DNA of 59,388 nucleotides, taken from positions 1 to 59,388 of the forward strand of contig CANQUD010000008.1 of NCBI GenBank assembly GCA_947626935.1, given 5' to 3'. The stretch's first letter is position 1. Every line of letters starts with the position of its first letter. The notes under the pieces were generated by a model, which made no database searches, was not told where the DNA came from, and saw nothing but the letters and a program-made list of their open reading frames with translations. Positions 42,001 to 48,126 of this stretch are shown in pieces. A program made the translations under genes and the position numbers. Origin of the DNA: an uncultured Clostridia bacterium. Lineage in GTDB: Bacteria > Bacillota > Clostridia > Christensenellales > Borkfalkiaceae.

Positions 42001-42659
42001 ACTGCTTCTATGGCAGCGCGACGACGGGTCTCCAGCTCTCCGATTCCATCCAATCGATCGGACAGTATGCGTACGCATATACCACAGGTCTCGGGGATCT
42101 CAAGGCGGAAGACTTCAAGAAGCTCCAATCGATCAATACCTATGTATTTGAACACAGCTCTGTCAAGAGCATGGTGCTTCCCGGCACGATCGCCTCGATC
42201 GGCAATTTCGCCTTCCGCTACTGCGAGAATCTTACGTACTTCGAGCTTATGGACGCGGATGAGGGCGTTGAAAGGAATATTACAGTCAACCAATGGTTTA
42301 CGGGTGGATCCAATCTTGAGACGGCGATCTTCGGCGAGGGCGTCACGAGTCTCACCACCAACGTATTCGGCAAAGGCGATTGCCCGAAACTGAAGACACT
42401 CGAGCTTCCCGACAGCTTGACGAGCATCGGCGCCAACTCGCTCGCGGGGACCACGAACGTCACCAAGCTCGTCATCGGAAAAGATTCTCTTCTCACGACG
42501 ATCAATTTCGCCACATTCGGCTCGTGGACCGAGAACCAGACGATCTGCTTCGAGAACTCGATGTCCTACGTCGGTGCGCTCATCGGTCTCGACTGGATGA
42601 ACGGCATCAAGGCAAATGTCGTATTCAACTACGACCCCGCTGCGGAAACGCAACCGTAA
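33027..42659 (+). CDS. Giant BspA-type LRR lipoprotein
   Basis: The 3210-residue protein starts at 33027, where AAAGGAG precedes the ATG and a lipoprotein signal follows (lipobox LFAAC, Cys27). In order it has two InlB B-repeats (about 121-270), several fibronectin-III-like domains (about 271-675), further InlB repeats (about 678-825), and a very long array of BspA-type LRR units of about 23 residues from about 828 to the end. In the LRR array (I)x(x)IP.....IG..AF..C..L..(V/I) is repeated many tens of times. The final segment ends KANVVFNYDPAAETQP without a sorting signal. Lipid anchoring implies it sits on the outer face of the membrane. BspA-type arrays bind host or bacterial proteins in other species; the ligand here is unknown. 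A weak hairpin with a UUCG loop follows. Confidence 0.93.
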   Translation: MQKTGKRLSIGLLAALFVLIGMLFAACDSNEQGNVSDPTPSAEQGEYYYDAGSDEYTLVLSLGNTFTLDVEGEDLSGSYTLDGELLTLTSSGEGGKTLSATYHNEVVTLKYSTATYRFLRKIDYTVKFDTAGGSTIADATVVNGKTVTKPNDPTNGEKVFVGWYTDSDFKSMFSFTQPITANLTLYARFIAKLSPEFTVSFDANHAGAETIPAQTTVGHQLFELPTPAAWAGHTFVGWWYSHYDSPDKLTAQYNEDVINEPITLYAVWESDAPVVSVTEKNISWKGLSGNNSYTVSVKDADGLSVVGPLTVATTNYACDFSQLDKGDYTVQVTVSGRTTTVYYKNKALAHVSTFEVQGSKLLFNAVPNATEYFLTVVCGTSAHNAQHTHDHISLGTQTSYDFSECDMMANGIEFTVEATAPDFTSSVSETWRFNRTLDRVTGLTVDPNTDLVKWDPVSGATSYYVTVQYGGREVYADTIGSDPSFDLQYYNSGDYTVSVMPLAFGWTSPAATRTTYSKQHLATPANVRLSASMLEWDSVDGAEGYKVTVDGVSEDVEGTNTYFDLTKYYDASKTSYTITVCALGGDAAHNSLWAPDYVVRNGVMGEIDYQAGYVVWDAVFGVGSYNVRLNDGEPVLVSETSYHMTFLHRGDNTIYVSAVNPDGSASVEKSVSVYVYEIAFDPQDGIEVDPVYRAQGDPFDLPASSRFGFTFQGWYSEPGESGKPMEGNFDSNYDRTFYAKWTPSEHIISFELGEYGDTEAFGDRTSTVKFGDPFTLPVPTSTDVVYAFDGWYSENTQYTNYRGESTRDFLLDNDLTLTAHWIAVLKFTDYKDGYKVDKDSGISHVSEITIPAKYQGKLVNAIGDFKDCTSLTEINIPDTIAEINFGTTNAAFNGCTNLTHVNVYASGETKIDVKYYSVNGVLFYWNSEADGGRMEIKYYPYARQDTVYTIPSTIETQDGNKFVDTIPAGAFYSSDWMDTGPLEAVNIPATVSLIEGLAFYNYNDLHTVNFLPVQEGETEATSLVIRPKAFGDSGLSLARITSIKFPKRLSEDPSEALKDLTYLSYVEVEEGGLFGSIDGLLVLKESEEHYQNELVFYPKNRQLDASGHAVKADSTSMTNRATTFEVPAGITSIGDEAVRDNYSINTIIIPGHVQHIGSRAFQGTTGLKRLLFEGDESDPDLKIEEYAFLGERKTTSSSTYYTIGLTELTLPANLVELGTGAFGSLSGRTVSVSNALHSVTVNVAREKVNFAENAFSGIEVHGSYITTVTFGEKVPYFNVRGVFGESLKTLNIAEGNTAYKQDEYGIVFGAANNDLVFFPSDFEGAYVVPENVTEIQSGMFNGVKGLTSIKIHGGVTLIGAHAFEDCAGLTTVIFDEATEEGAELRILEHAFDGCKVLQNVDFPEHLTFLGSYAFADCDTLTSILLPASLQTLEVQVLTVNGKVYTYGMEVFSDCDNLEKIEIAEGSHYFKFEGGVLYSLRAAVLSPDSDEVVYVPDKAIYTPIDAPEEITVSEYISGVGSYAFGRYDQTEGAKLKIKKLTFKDSVPTYDPETKEIQNPSIDFNPHDGSSTFSPIKYLRSLTELTLPAGMTAMGNYTVYGCSSLQKINVPYTVTTISPSAISGSGTSLTTITFDETPKGVEEVELRIEDSTETKEGSGGNEEPYIYSLFGGMSKITSIEFPARLTYLGSHAFHNQDHGGSGGATQHHSYIQSIKFAKKATLGLELAKNAFAYTDDLETIEFPEGVTELPEYAFRESGITEIVLPDGLETVGDYVFYNGALTQVTFPTTLKSIGKQAFYGTKLTSLTLNEGLETIGQEAFQSIKTLSGTLKIPASVISIGKSAFTGNTAVGSTYFSAIETAEDNHLESIGDSAFSNNTFLTSIKFGKTTTPLTFGSSVFAGDKGLTAFEFPQNVKVIGASLLANLSSLTEVTFADGVSQLESVGELAFSKTGISELSFPESSASNGTALGINLFKSCTAFTTLYLSASITSIDGILGGCASIKHITIDPDSTKFESDPDLPIIYEKLASGDKAIKLVYGELSDENSTFRVAEGGTSIGASAFANQTNLEVVYIPASVMSIGDYAFQNCVNLKQVILADDSVLTSIGKGAFQNCYKLESINLEKAKRLTTLADGVNSYGSFEVNGVARTIVSTTGIFAFAGTQSANPLKITFPQTTTLTKLGKFMFAQSGVTEVDLSGLTALTELPAGASSTSSGGYASGLFSDCTKLTKVTLPSSVEHLGTCTFAGCTALQELDLSNVTSLKFIDSSKKTSIPTSAPSSATYLFRNCTELTKIVFPTSLQSLGSRSFEGCGKLTALEGLDNVTVLGTYAFAGTGITTYDMSKLTTLKTIPNFLFANCLSLASIDFRPLAGLTTIASENMFSGCTGLKSVDLSPLTSLTALPKNMFLNCTGLESVTLPKGDKLKYLGTNTFQYCTSLKKINSAEDVIDLSGLTGLTRFSTGATTNVGTLTNSYLFDGCSSIKAVKFPAGFLQIGGYTFQNCSSLTSIDLTGITTIGQYAFVGSGLASVTIPNSVENIYAAAFSDSPALKTVVFEDGDGICVLTAGTMTSARDGLNKPGVFSRSGVEHVTFGSIVMALPLATFYGCASLQEVTLTEHMSGAMGTDIFAMCTSLKKADLSAFPKAALTDYMFDGCTNLTDVTFGKNLNYLGKYTFRNCSSLQTIDVSNTKLDRFSTSATANVTTTAAYTFDGCVNLKQVITKPGQIKQVAAYTFRNCEKLESFDFSAVTRLGQGAFQNAGLTGTVTLPKGLEAFYMAGTSNYPSPFAGCSKVEKFETEEGAPITVWISGTSASNYVYRDLTAENGVLYLTEGATGAKTFAALPGGAVLESDTIDLNDQAYQDLALVPYLFSYISNVKKVILPNGLTAIPDYLFDGSKVEEVVVPASVTNIGTNAFANTPNLKTVTFLDPEEGEETQSLTLAAGSTAATGTTGVFFGSAIETLTLPDRLAALPTGTFMYTTKLKTLTLPSSITAIPNYCFYGSATTGLQLSDSIQSIGQYAYAYTTGLGDLKAEDFKKLQSINTYVFEHSSVKSMVLPGTIASIGNFAFRYCENLTYFELMDADEGVERNITVNQWFTGGSNLETAIFGEGVTSLTTNVFGKGDCPKLKTLELPDSLTSIGANSLAGTTNVTKLVIGKDSLLTTINFATFGSWTENQTICFENSMSYVGALIGLDWMNGIKANVVFNYDPAAETQP

Positions 42660-42692
42660 CTTCCTTCCCGGAAGTCAAAATTGAAGTACAGA

Positions 42693-42725
42693 CCTCCGCC
42701 GTTTCCTTCGGGAAACGCGCGGAGG
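42693..42725 (+). terminator. Possible weak terminator with a UUCG tetraloop
   Basis: Arms cctccgccgtttcc and ggaaacgcgcggagg pair around ttcg, with one bulged base. The tail is only T-poor (gcgtttattc), so termination is uncertain. Confidence 0.5.
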
Positions 42726-42797
42726 CGTACGCGTTTATTCGGGAATTGTGAATTTCTTGATAGACGCATGGAAAACGCATGAAAATGGAGGTAACAT

Positions 42798-43982
42798 ATG
42801 GCAGACGACCGTTTCAAAAAATACCGTCAGCGTCTCGCCCGAGAGGGGATCATGAAGGCGCTCATGCTATCGGGCAGCATCGCGCTCGGCGTCCTTGCCC
42901 TGACCGTCTTTTTGAGCTGGTTTTTCGGCTTCAAGGCGGGACTTTGGCTCGGACTCGGGCTGTTCGTCGGCATTCTCGCCGTCCTCGCGCCGCTGCTCTA
43001 CTTCAAGCGCTACCGCCCGACCGTCAAGAGCGTCGCAAGGCGCGTCGATGAACTGGGACTCGAGGAGAGGGTCATCACGATGACCGAATTCGAGAACGAT
43101 CCCACGTACGTCGCCGAACGCCAGCGGCAGGACACGATCAAGGCGCTCGGCACCGTCGACCACATGCTCATCAAGTTCGCAGTCAGCGCAACGCTCATCG
43201 TCGCTTGTGCCGTCGGGCTTGTGTTCGGGGCTTCTTCGGTGACCGTCGGCGCCCTCTACGTCGCAGACGTCATCCCGAGCGGCGTCACGCTCGCCCTCGG
43301 GGAAGATCTTCCGAGCACCTACACGCTGACCTACTCCGTTAGCAGCGCGGGCGGCGGCACGATCGTCATGTACACGGACGACTGGGAAAACGAGCAGTCC
43401 GTCTCCGAGGAGATCATCGTCACGGAAGGGGAGAACGCTCCCGCCGTGCTCGCCGTCGAGGACGACGAACACATCTTCATCGGCTGGTCGGACGGCGTCA
43501 CGACCGCGTACAGAATGGATGTCAACGTCAAGGGCAACCTCAAGGTCGAGGCGGTGTTCCTCAAGTACGCCGAATCCGTCGAGGATCCCGAGGACCAGCG
43601 CTTCAACGCGCCGCAGGTCTACCGCGATCAGCAGAATAACGATAACAATGACAACAACAATAGCAACTCCGATCAACCGCCCTTCGACAGCGAATCGCAG
43701 CAGCAGAACAGTCCGATGGACCCCAACCAGATGCAGAATTCTCCCACGGGCAACATGACCCAGACCGATCAAGGCAACCAGATCATCGACGGGCAGACCT
43801 TCTACGGGGACACCTATGAAGATTCCCACGGACAGGCGCTCGACCGTTTGGGTTCGGACTCATCCATCCCGAGCGACGTCAAGGACGGCGTCACGCAGTA
43901 CTACGACGCCATCCAGCAAAACTCTTCACAGAGCGGCGAAGGCGAAGGAGAAGGAGAAGGGGAGAACGGGGGCGGCAACTGA
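42798..43982 (+). CDS. Membrane protein of the MoxR-VWA cluster with InlB-like domain
   Basis: The 394-residue protein starts at 42798 after a strong GGAGGTAAC. Membrane segments lie at about 21-43, 47-68 and 124-150. After the third comes an extracytoplasmic InlB-like unit (about 180-275, FIGWSDG and a VEAVFLKY end), then a Gln/Asn-rich, Ser-rich linker (about 280-345), and a Gly/Glu tail (GEGEGEGEGE). The N-terminal domain layout is like the DUF4175-type proteins that precede moxR in other bacteria, but this is only a resemblance. It is 63 bases upstream of the moxR gene and on the same strand, so it probably belongs to that transcript. The low-complexity tail may be a flexible spacer. Confidence 0.85.
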   Translation: MADDRFKKYRQRLAREGIMKALMLSGSIALGVLALTVFLSWFFGFKAGLWLGLGLFVGILAVLAPLLYFKRYRPTVKSVARRVDELGLEERVITMTEFENDPTYVAERQRQDTIKALGTVDHMLIKFAVSATLIVACAVGLVFGASSVTVGALYVADVIPSGVTLALGEDLPSTYTLTYSVSSAGGGTIVMYTDDWENEQSVSEEIIVTEGENAPAVLAVEDDEHIFIGWSDGVTTAYRMDVNVKGNLKVEAVFLKYAESVEDPEDQRFNAPQVYRDQQNNDNNDNNNSNSDQPPFDSESQQQNSPMDPNQMQNSPTGNMTQTDQGNQIIDGQTFYGDTYEDSHGQALDRLGSDSSIPSDVKDGVTQYYDAIQQNSSQSGEGEGEGEGENGGGN

Positions 43983-44045
43983 CGCTTTTTCGACCCCATA
44001 CGGCAAAAATATAAGGACATCACAAAAAAATAAAGAGAGAAAATC

Positions 44046-45164
44046 ATGGTAACGGAAAACGACATCAAGCAATTCAGCGAACTCAGCGGCAAAATTTTCG
44101 AACAGATCGCACGCGACGTCATCGGGCAGAAAGAGGTCGTGCAGGGCACGGTCATCGCGATGATCGCAGGCGGCAACGTCCTTCTCGAGGGCGTCCCCGG
44201 GGTCGGCAAGACGAGGCTCGTGAGGACGCTCGGGCGGGTCTTTGATCTTCCCTTCGCCCGTATCCAGTTCACCCCCGACCTCATGCCCGCCGACGTGACG
44301 GGCACCAACATCATCGTGAAGGACGACAGCGGGAACTCGACGTTCAGCTTCCAGCCCGGTCCCATCTTCAGCAACATCATCCTCGCCGATGAGATCAACC
44401 GTGCGACCCCCAAGACGCAGTCGGCGCTCCTTGAGGCAATGCAGGAGCACACCGTCACGGTCATGGGCGTCTCGCGCAAGCTGAACGAACCCTTCTTCGT
44501 CCTCGCGACGCAGAACCCCATCGAGCAGGACGGCACCTATCCGCTTCCCGAAGCGCAGATGGACCGTTTCATGTTCAAGCTCATCGTGCCCAACCCCGGG
44601 CTTGACGAGCTGATGAGCATCGTCAATCTGACCCAAAAGACGATGGCGGAAGTCGCGGACGCGGTCTGCAGCGGCGAACAGCTCCTGAAGATGCGCGAGA
44701 CCGCCAACCAGATCCCCGTCGCCGAGGAGGTTTTGCGCTATGCGATGATGCTCTGCTCTGCGACCCACCCCGACAGCGAATGCGCGACGGAAGCCTCGAA
44801 GAAGTACGTCCGCCTCGGCGCTTCTCCCCGTGCGGGACAGGCGCTCATCTCGGCTGCCAAGGTCATGGCGCTCATCAAGGGCAGATTCAACGTCGCCTAT
44901 TCGGACGTCAACGAACTCGCCTATCCCGTTCTCCGTCACCGCATCAAGCTCAACTTCGAGGCGATCGCGGAGCGCGTCTCCGCCGACGCCATCGTCGGCA
45001 TGGTCATCGACGAGGTCTGCAAGAAGAACAAGCTCTCCTCGCCCGTAAAACCCGCTCCCGAGCCCGAAACGGCAGAGAAAGAGGAGCTTCCCGCGGAAAA
45101 TATGCCCGCGGAAGAACAGGAAACAGGCAAAAAAAGGCGCGGTCTCTTCGGTAAAAAAGAATGA
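44046..45164 (+). CDS. MoxR family AAA+ ATPase
   Basis: The 372-residue ATPase has Walker A GVPGVGKT (49-56), Walker B ILADE (112-116) followed by INRATPKTQSALLEAMQE, and sensor region ATQNPIEQDGTYPLPEAQMDRF. The C-terminal lid domain is complete to about 325. A further 45-residue Pro/Glu-rich tail ends in KKRRGLFGKKE, which the family normally lacks. MoxR ATPases work with VWA proteins as chaperone-like assembly factors for partners in the membrane or outside. The ribosome binding site is poor (AGAGAG). The next gene starts inside its stop codon (ATGA), so the operon is tightly coupled. Confidence 0.95.
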   Translation: MVTENDIKQFSELSGKIFEQIARDVIGQKEVVQGTVIAMIAGGNVLLEGVPGVGKTRLVRTLGRVFDLPFARIQFTPDLMPADVTGTNIIVKDDSGNSTFSFQPGPIFSNIILADEINRATPKTQSALLEAMQEHTVTVMGVSRKLNEPFFVLATQNPIEQDGTYPLPEAQMDRFMFKLIVPNPGLDELMSIVNLTQKTMAEVADAVCSGEQLLKMRETANQIPVAEEVLRYAMMLCSATHPDSECATEASKKYVRLGASPRAGQALISAAKVMALIKGRFNVAYSDVNELAYPVLRHRIKLNFEAIAERVSADAIVGMVIDEVCKKNKLSSPVKPAPEPETAEKEELPAENMPAEEQETGKKRRGLFGKKE

Positions 45165-46060
45165 AAGTCTCCTACTTGAACGACGCGTTCTTCAGCCGTC
45201 TCGAGACGCTTGCCCTCAATCTTCGGACCAATCTTTCGGGATTTTTCGGGGGAAAGCATCTCGTCAAGACGTACGGGCAGACGGTGGAATTCGCCGACTA
45301 CCGCGAATACATGCTGGGGGACGATATCAGAAGGATCGACTGGAATCTCTACAGTCGGTTCGAGAAATACTTCCTGAAGTTGTTTACGGACGAACGGCAG
45401 ATGCACGTCCGCATCTTTTTGGACTGCTCTGCGTCTATGGGCAAGGAAGCGCCCCGCAAGGCGGCATTCGCCGTCTGCTTCGCCGCGGCGCTCGGATTTT
45501 TGGCTGTCCATAACATGGATAAAGTGTCGTTCAAATGGATGAAAGGCAACGTCTGCGAGGATCCCTTCGGGACCATCGTGGGGAAAAATACGTTTTTCAG
45601 GGCGATCAGCGCATTCGATCAACTGGAATTCGAGGACGAAACGGACATCGGCGCCGCCGTGACGGGCTGTCCCGATACGGGTTCCAACGACGGGCTTTCC
45701 GTCATCATCTCCGACTTCATGTCCGACTGCGACTGGAAGAAAGCCGTCGACTATCTGACCTACAAGAAGCGTCAGGTCTTGCTCATTCAGGTCCTCACGC
45801 CCGACGAGGTGGATCCCGACTACGACGGAAGGGTGCATCTCATCGATGCGGAATCGCTCGGCATGGAGGACACGCGGAACATGAAGCTCCGCGTCACCCG
45901 CGGCATGCTCGAGGCTTACCGCGAGGCGCTTCGGGACTTCCGCGAGGATATCAAGAGTTTTTGCAATTCCCGCGAAGCGGGCTTCCTCTCCGCCGTCTGC
46001 GATAAGTCGGTAGAAAAGACCCTCTTCGGCGATTTGCTCAAGGCAGGTGTCATGTCATGA
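45161..46060 (+). CDS. DUF58 domain protein (VWA-like partner of MoxR)
   Basis: The 299-residue protein has the DUF58 core with the signature YREYMLGDDIRRIDWN (48-62) and a VWA-type metal site Asp88-x-Ser90-x-Ser92 (DCSASM). The rest of the VWA fold follows (SVIISDFMSD). No membrane segment is seen, so it acts in the cytoplasm. Such proteins sit between moxR and the membrane VWA genes and are presumed to bridge them. Start and stop overlap moxR (4 bases) and the next gene (4 bases). Confidence 0.95.
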   Translation: MKVSYLNDAFFSRLETLALNLRTNLSGFFGGKHLVKTYGQTVEFADYREYMLGDDIRRIDWNLYSRFEKYFLKLFTDERQMHVRIFLDCSASMGKEAPRKAAFAVCFAAALGFLAVHNMDKVSFKWMKGNVCEDPFGTIVGKNTFFRAISAFDQLEFEDETDIGAAVTGCPDTGSNDGLSVIISDFMSDCDWKKAVDYLTYKKRQVLLIQVLTPDEVDPDYDGRVHLIDAESLGMEDTRNMKLRVTRGMLEAYREALRDFREDIKSFCNSREAGFLSAVCDKSVEKTLFGDLLKAGVMS

Positions 46061-48114
46061 CCTTTGGTTTGTTAGTTCCGCTGGGACTCATCGCTCTTCT
46101 GACGATCCCGGTGCTCATCCTGATCTATTTGCTGAAGCCGAACTATCAAGTCAAGCATGTTTCGAGCACGTACGTTTGGCAGCTCAGCTTAAAATACAGA
46201 AAGAGAAGGATCCCCATAAACAGGTTGAGAAATATTCTCATCTTTCTCTGCCAGATCCTCATTCTGACGGCGATCGCGCTCATCATCGCCCGTCCCGCAA
46301 TGGTCTACGACGTCAACAACGACCGTTCGGACGTCATCGCCATCATCGACTCCTCGGCGAGCATGTATGCGGAATCGCCCGATGCGGACACGGGGGAAAT
46401 GACGACCCGTTTCCGCCGTGCGGTGAAGGACGTCATGGAGCTTTCGGAGAGCGTTCTCTCCGACGGCGGCGCGATGACCGTCATCCTCGCCGACGAGACC
46501 CCCGAATATCTCGGGACCCGTGTCGACCGCCGCAATGCTTCCACGCTCATGGATTCGTTGCAGGCATTTTACGACGACGAGGCGGACAGCGAGACAGGCG
46601 AGGACACGACGAAATGTTCGTACGGCACAGCCGACATCGACCGCGCCGTCGGAATGTGCGAGGAGATCCTTGCCGAGAACCCCGCCGCGAAGATCTATCT
46701 CTACACGGACACGACGTACAACTACGTGCCCGACACCATCGAAGTCGTATCCGTCATGGGGGAAGGGGAGTGGAATGCCGCGATCCTCAACGCCGAGGCG
46801 GAACTTGACAACGGATATTACATGCTCACGGTGGAAGTCGCCTGTTACGGCGGCGGCGCGGGCGGCATGGCGCTCACATTCGACGTCAACGTGCAGGTCA
46901 TGGGAGCCAATTCCAACCTCACCAGCCAGGGCACCGTGATGAATTTCAAAAAGAGCGTCGACTGCTCGGACGGCAAGCCGCTCACTGTCATCTTCCGCAG
47001 AGGGGGCGGCGAGGACATGGAAGGCTTCGTCTATTTGGACCTCGAGGACGGGGGATACGAATTCACGTCCTACCAGTCCATCAGCATCACCATCGACCAG
47101 CAGGATTCCTTCCACGACGACAATTCTTACCAGATCTACGGCGGAAGGAAGCCCATCGTCAACATTCTCTATACGACGACCTATTATACGACGACCTATC
47201 CCAACCCCTTCGTCACGAGCGCCCTCGACGTGCTCAGCCAGAACTTTTCAAACGTCTGGGACTTCCGCATCAGGGAGATCCAGCGCACAAGCGTGTTTGC
47301 ACCCTTTGTCACGGAAGGGTACGATCTGTACATCTTCGAACATCAGATGCCCGACCGTCTGCCGACGGACGGCGTCGTGCTCCTCTTCGATCCCGATAAA
47401 GCGCCCGCAGGGTCGGGATTCACGCTCGTGGGGATCCAGACGCCGCCGACAGCCATGTACCTCTCGGGGGTAGAGGAGCACCCGATCCTTCAGAACATCA
47501 TCCCGGGGAACATCTCCGTGACGAGATACTCTCTCCTCGCGTACGACGAGTCGTACAAGGTCTTGCTCTCCTGCGACACCAACCCGCTCCTTCTCGTGCG
47601 GAACGAGGGGAGAGTCAAGACGCTTGTCATGCCGTTCAGCGTCCACTATTCGAACATCACCGTTCTTCCCGAATGGTACATCTTCCTTCACAACACCGTC
47701 AAATTCTTCATTCCGGGGACGGTGGAGGGGAACTCCTTCGAAGTGGGCGAACCGGTGATCGTGACCCCGCGCGGACCTTCTCTCACCATCCTCGACGCGA
47801 CGAACACCCCGACCATATCGTATACAAGGGACGAGGAGGCGCTCTCCTTCACCGTCTCCCATACGTTCGACGCCCCGGGCGTCTACACGCTCGAGCAGGG
47901 ATCTTATTTCGACGGCAGTCTGCTCGACCAGCAGATCTTCGTCAAGATCCCCGCGCTGGAGAGCAATATCTGGCGGGAAGAGGACAGTCTCGTCGAACCC
48001 ATCATCGAAAACAGACCCGACAACACCGTACAGGAACTGCTCCTGTGGTTTGCCGCCGCGCTTGTGACGCTGCTCTTCATCGAGTGGCTGCTCCAATCGC
48101 GCGAAAATAAGTAA
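46057..48114 (+). CDS. BatA-type VWA membrane protein
   Basis: The 685-residue protein begins with two membrane segments (about 4-26 and 58-80) around a basic loop, as in BatA N-terminal domains. It then has a VWA domain with metal site Asp98-x-Ser100-x-Ser102 (DSSASM), and a large extracytoplasmic part. A C-terminal membrane segment (about 656-676) ends ...LLQSRENK. It is part of a moxR-DUF58-VWA-VWA set. ATGA overlap joins it to the DUF58 gene, and AGGCAGGTG serves as ribosome binding site. The next gene follows after 12 bases with a strong AAAGGAGGGG. Confidence 0.93.
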   Translation: MTFGLLVPLGLIALLTIPVLILIYLLKPNYQVKHVSSTYVWQLSLKYRKRRIPINRLRNILIFLCQILILTAIALIIARPAMVYDVNNDRSDVIAIIDSSASMYAESPDADTGEMTTRFRRAVKDVMELSESVLSDGGAMTVILADETPEYLGTRVDRRNASTLMDSLQAFYDDEADSETGEDTTKCSYGTADIDRAVGMCEEILAENPAAKIYLYTDTTYNYVPDTIEVVSVMGEGEWNAAILNAEAELDNGYYMLTVEVACYGGGAGGMALTFDVNVQVMGANSNLTSQGTVMNFKKSVDCSDGKPLTVIFRRGGGEDMEGFVYLDLEDGGYEFTSYQSISITIDQQDSFHDDNSYQIYGGRKPIVNILYTTTYYTTTYPNPFVTSALDVLSQNFSNVWDFRIREIQRTSVFAPFVTEGYDLYIFEHQMPDRLPTDGVVLLFDPDKAPAGSGFTLVGIQTPPTAMYLSGVEEHPILQNIIPGNISVTRYSLLAYDESYKVLLSCDTNPLLLVRNEGRVKTLVMPFSVHYSNITVLPEWYIFLHNTVKFFIPGTVEGNSFEVGEPVIVTPRGPSLTILDATNTPTISYTRDEEALSFTVSHTFDAPGVYTLEQGSYFDGSLLDQQIFVKIPALESNIWREEDSLVEPIIENRPDNTVQELLLWFAAALVTLLFIEWLLQSRENK

Positions 48115-48126
48115 AGGAGGGGCATC

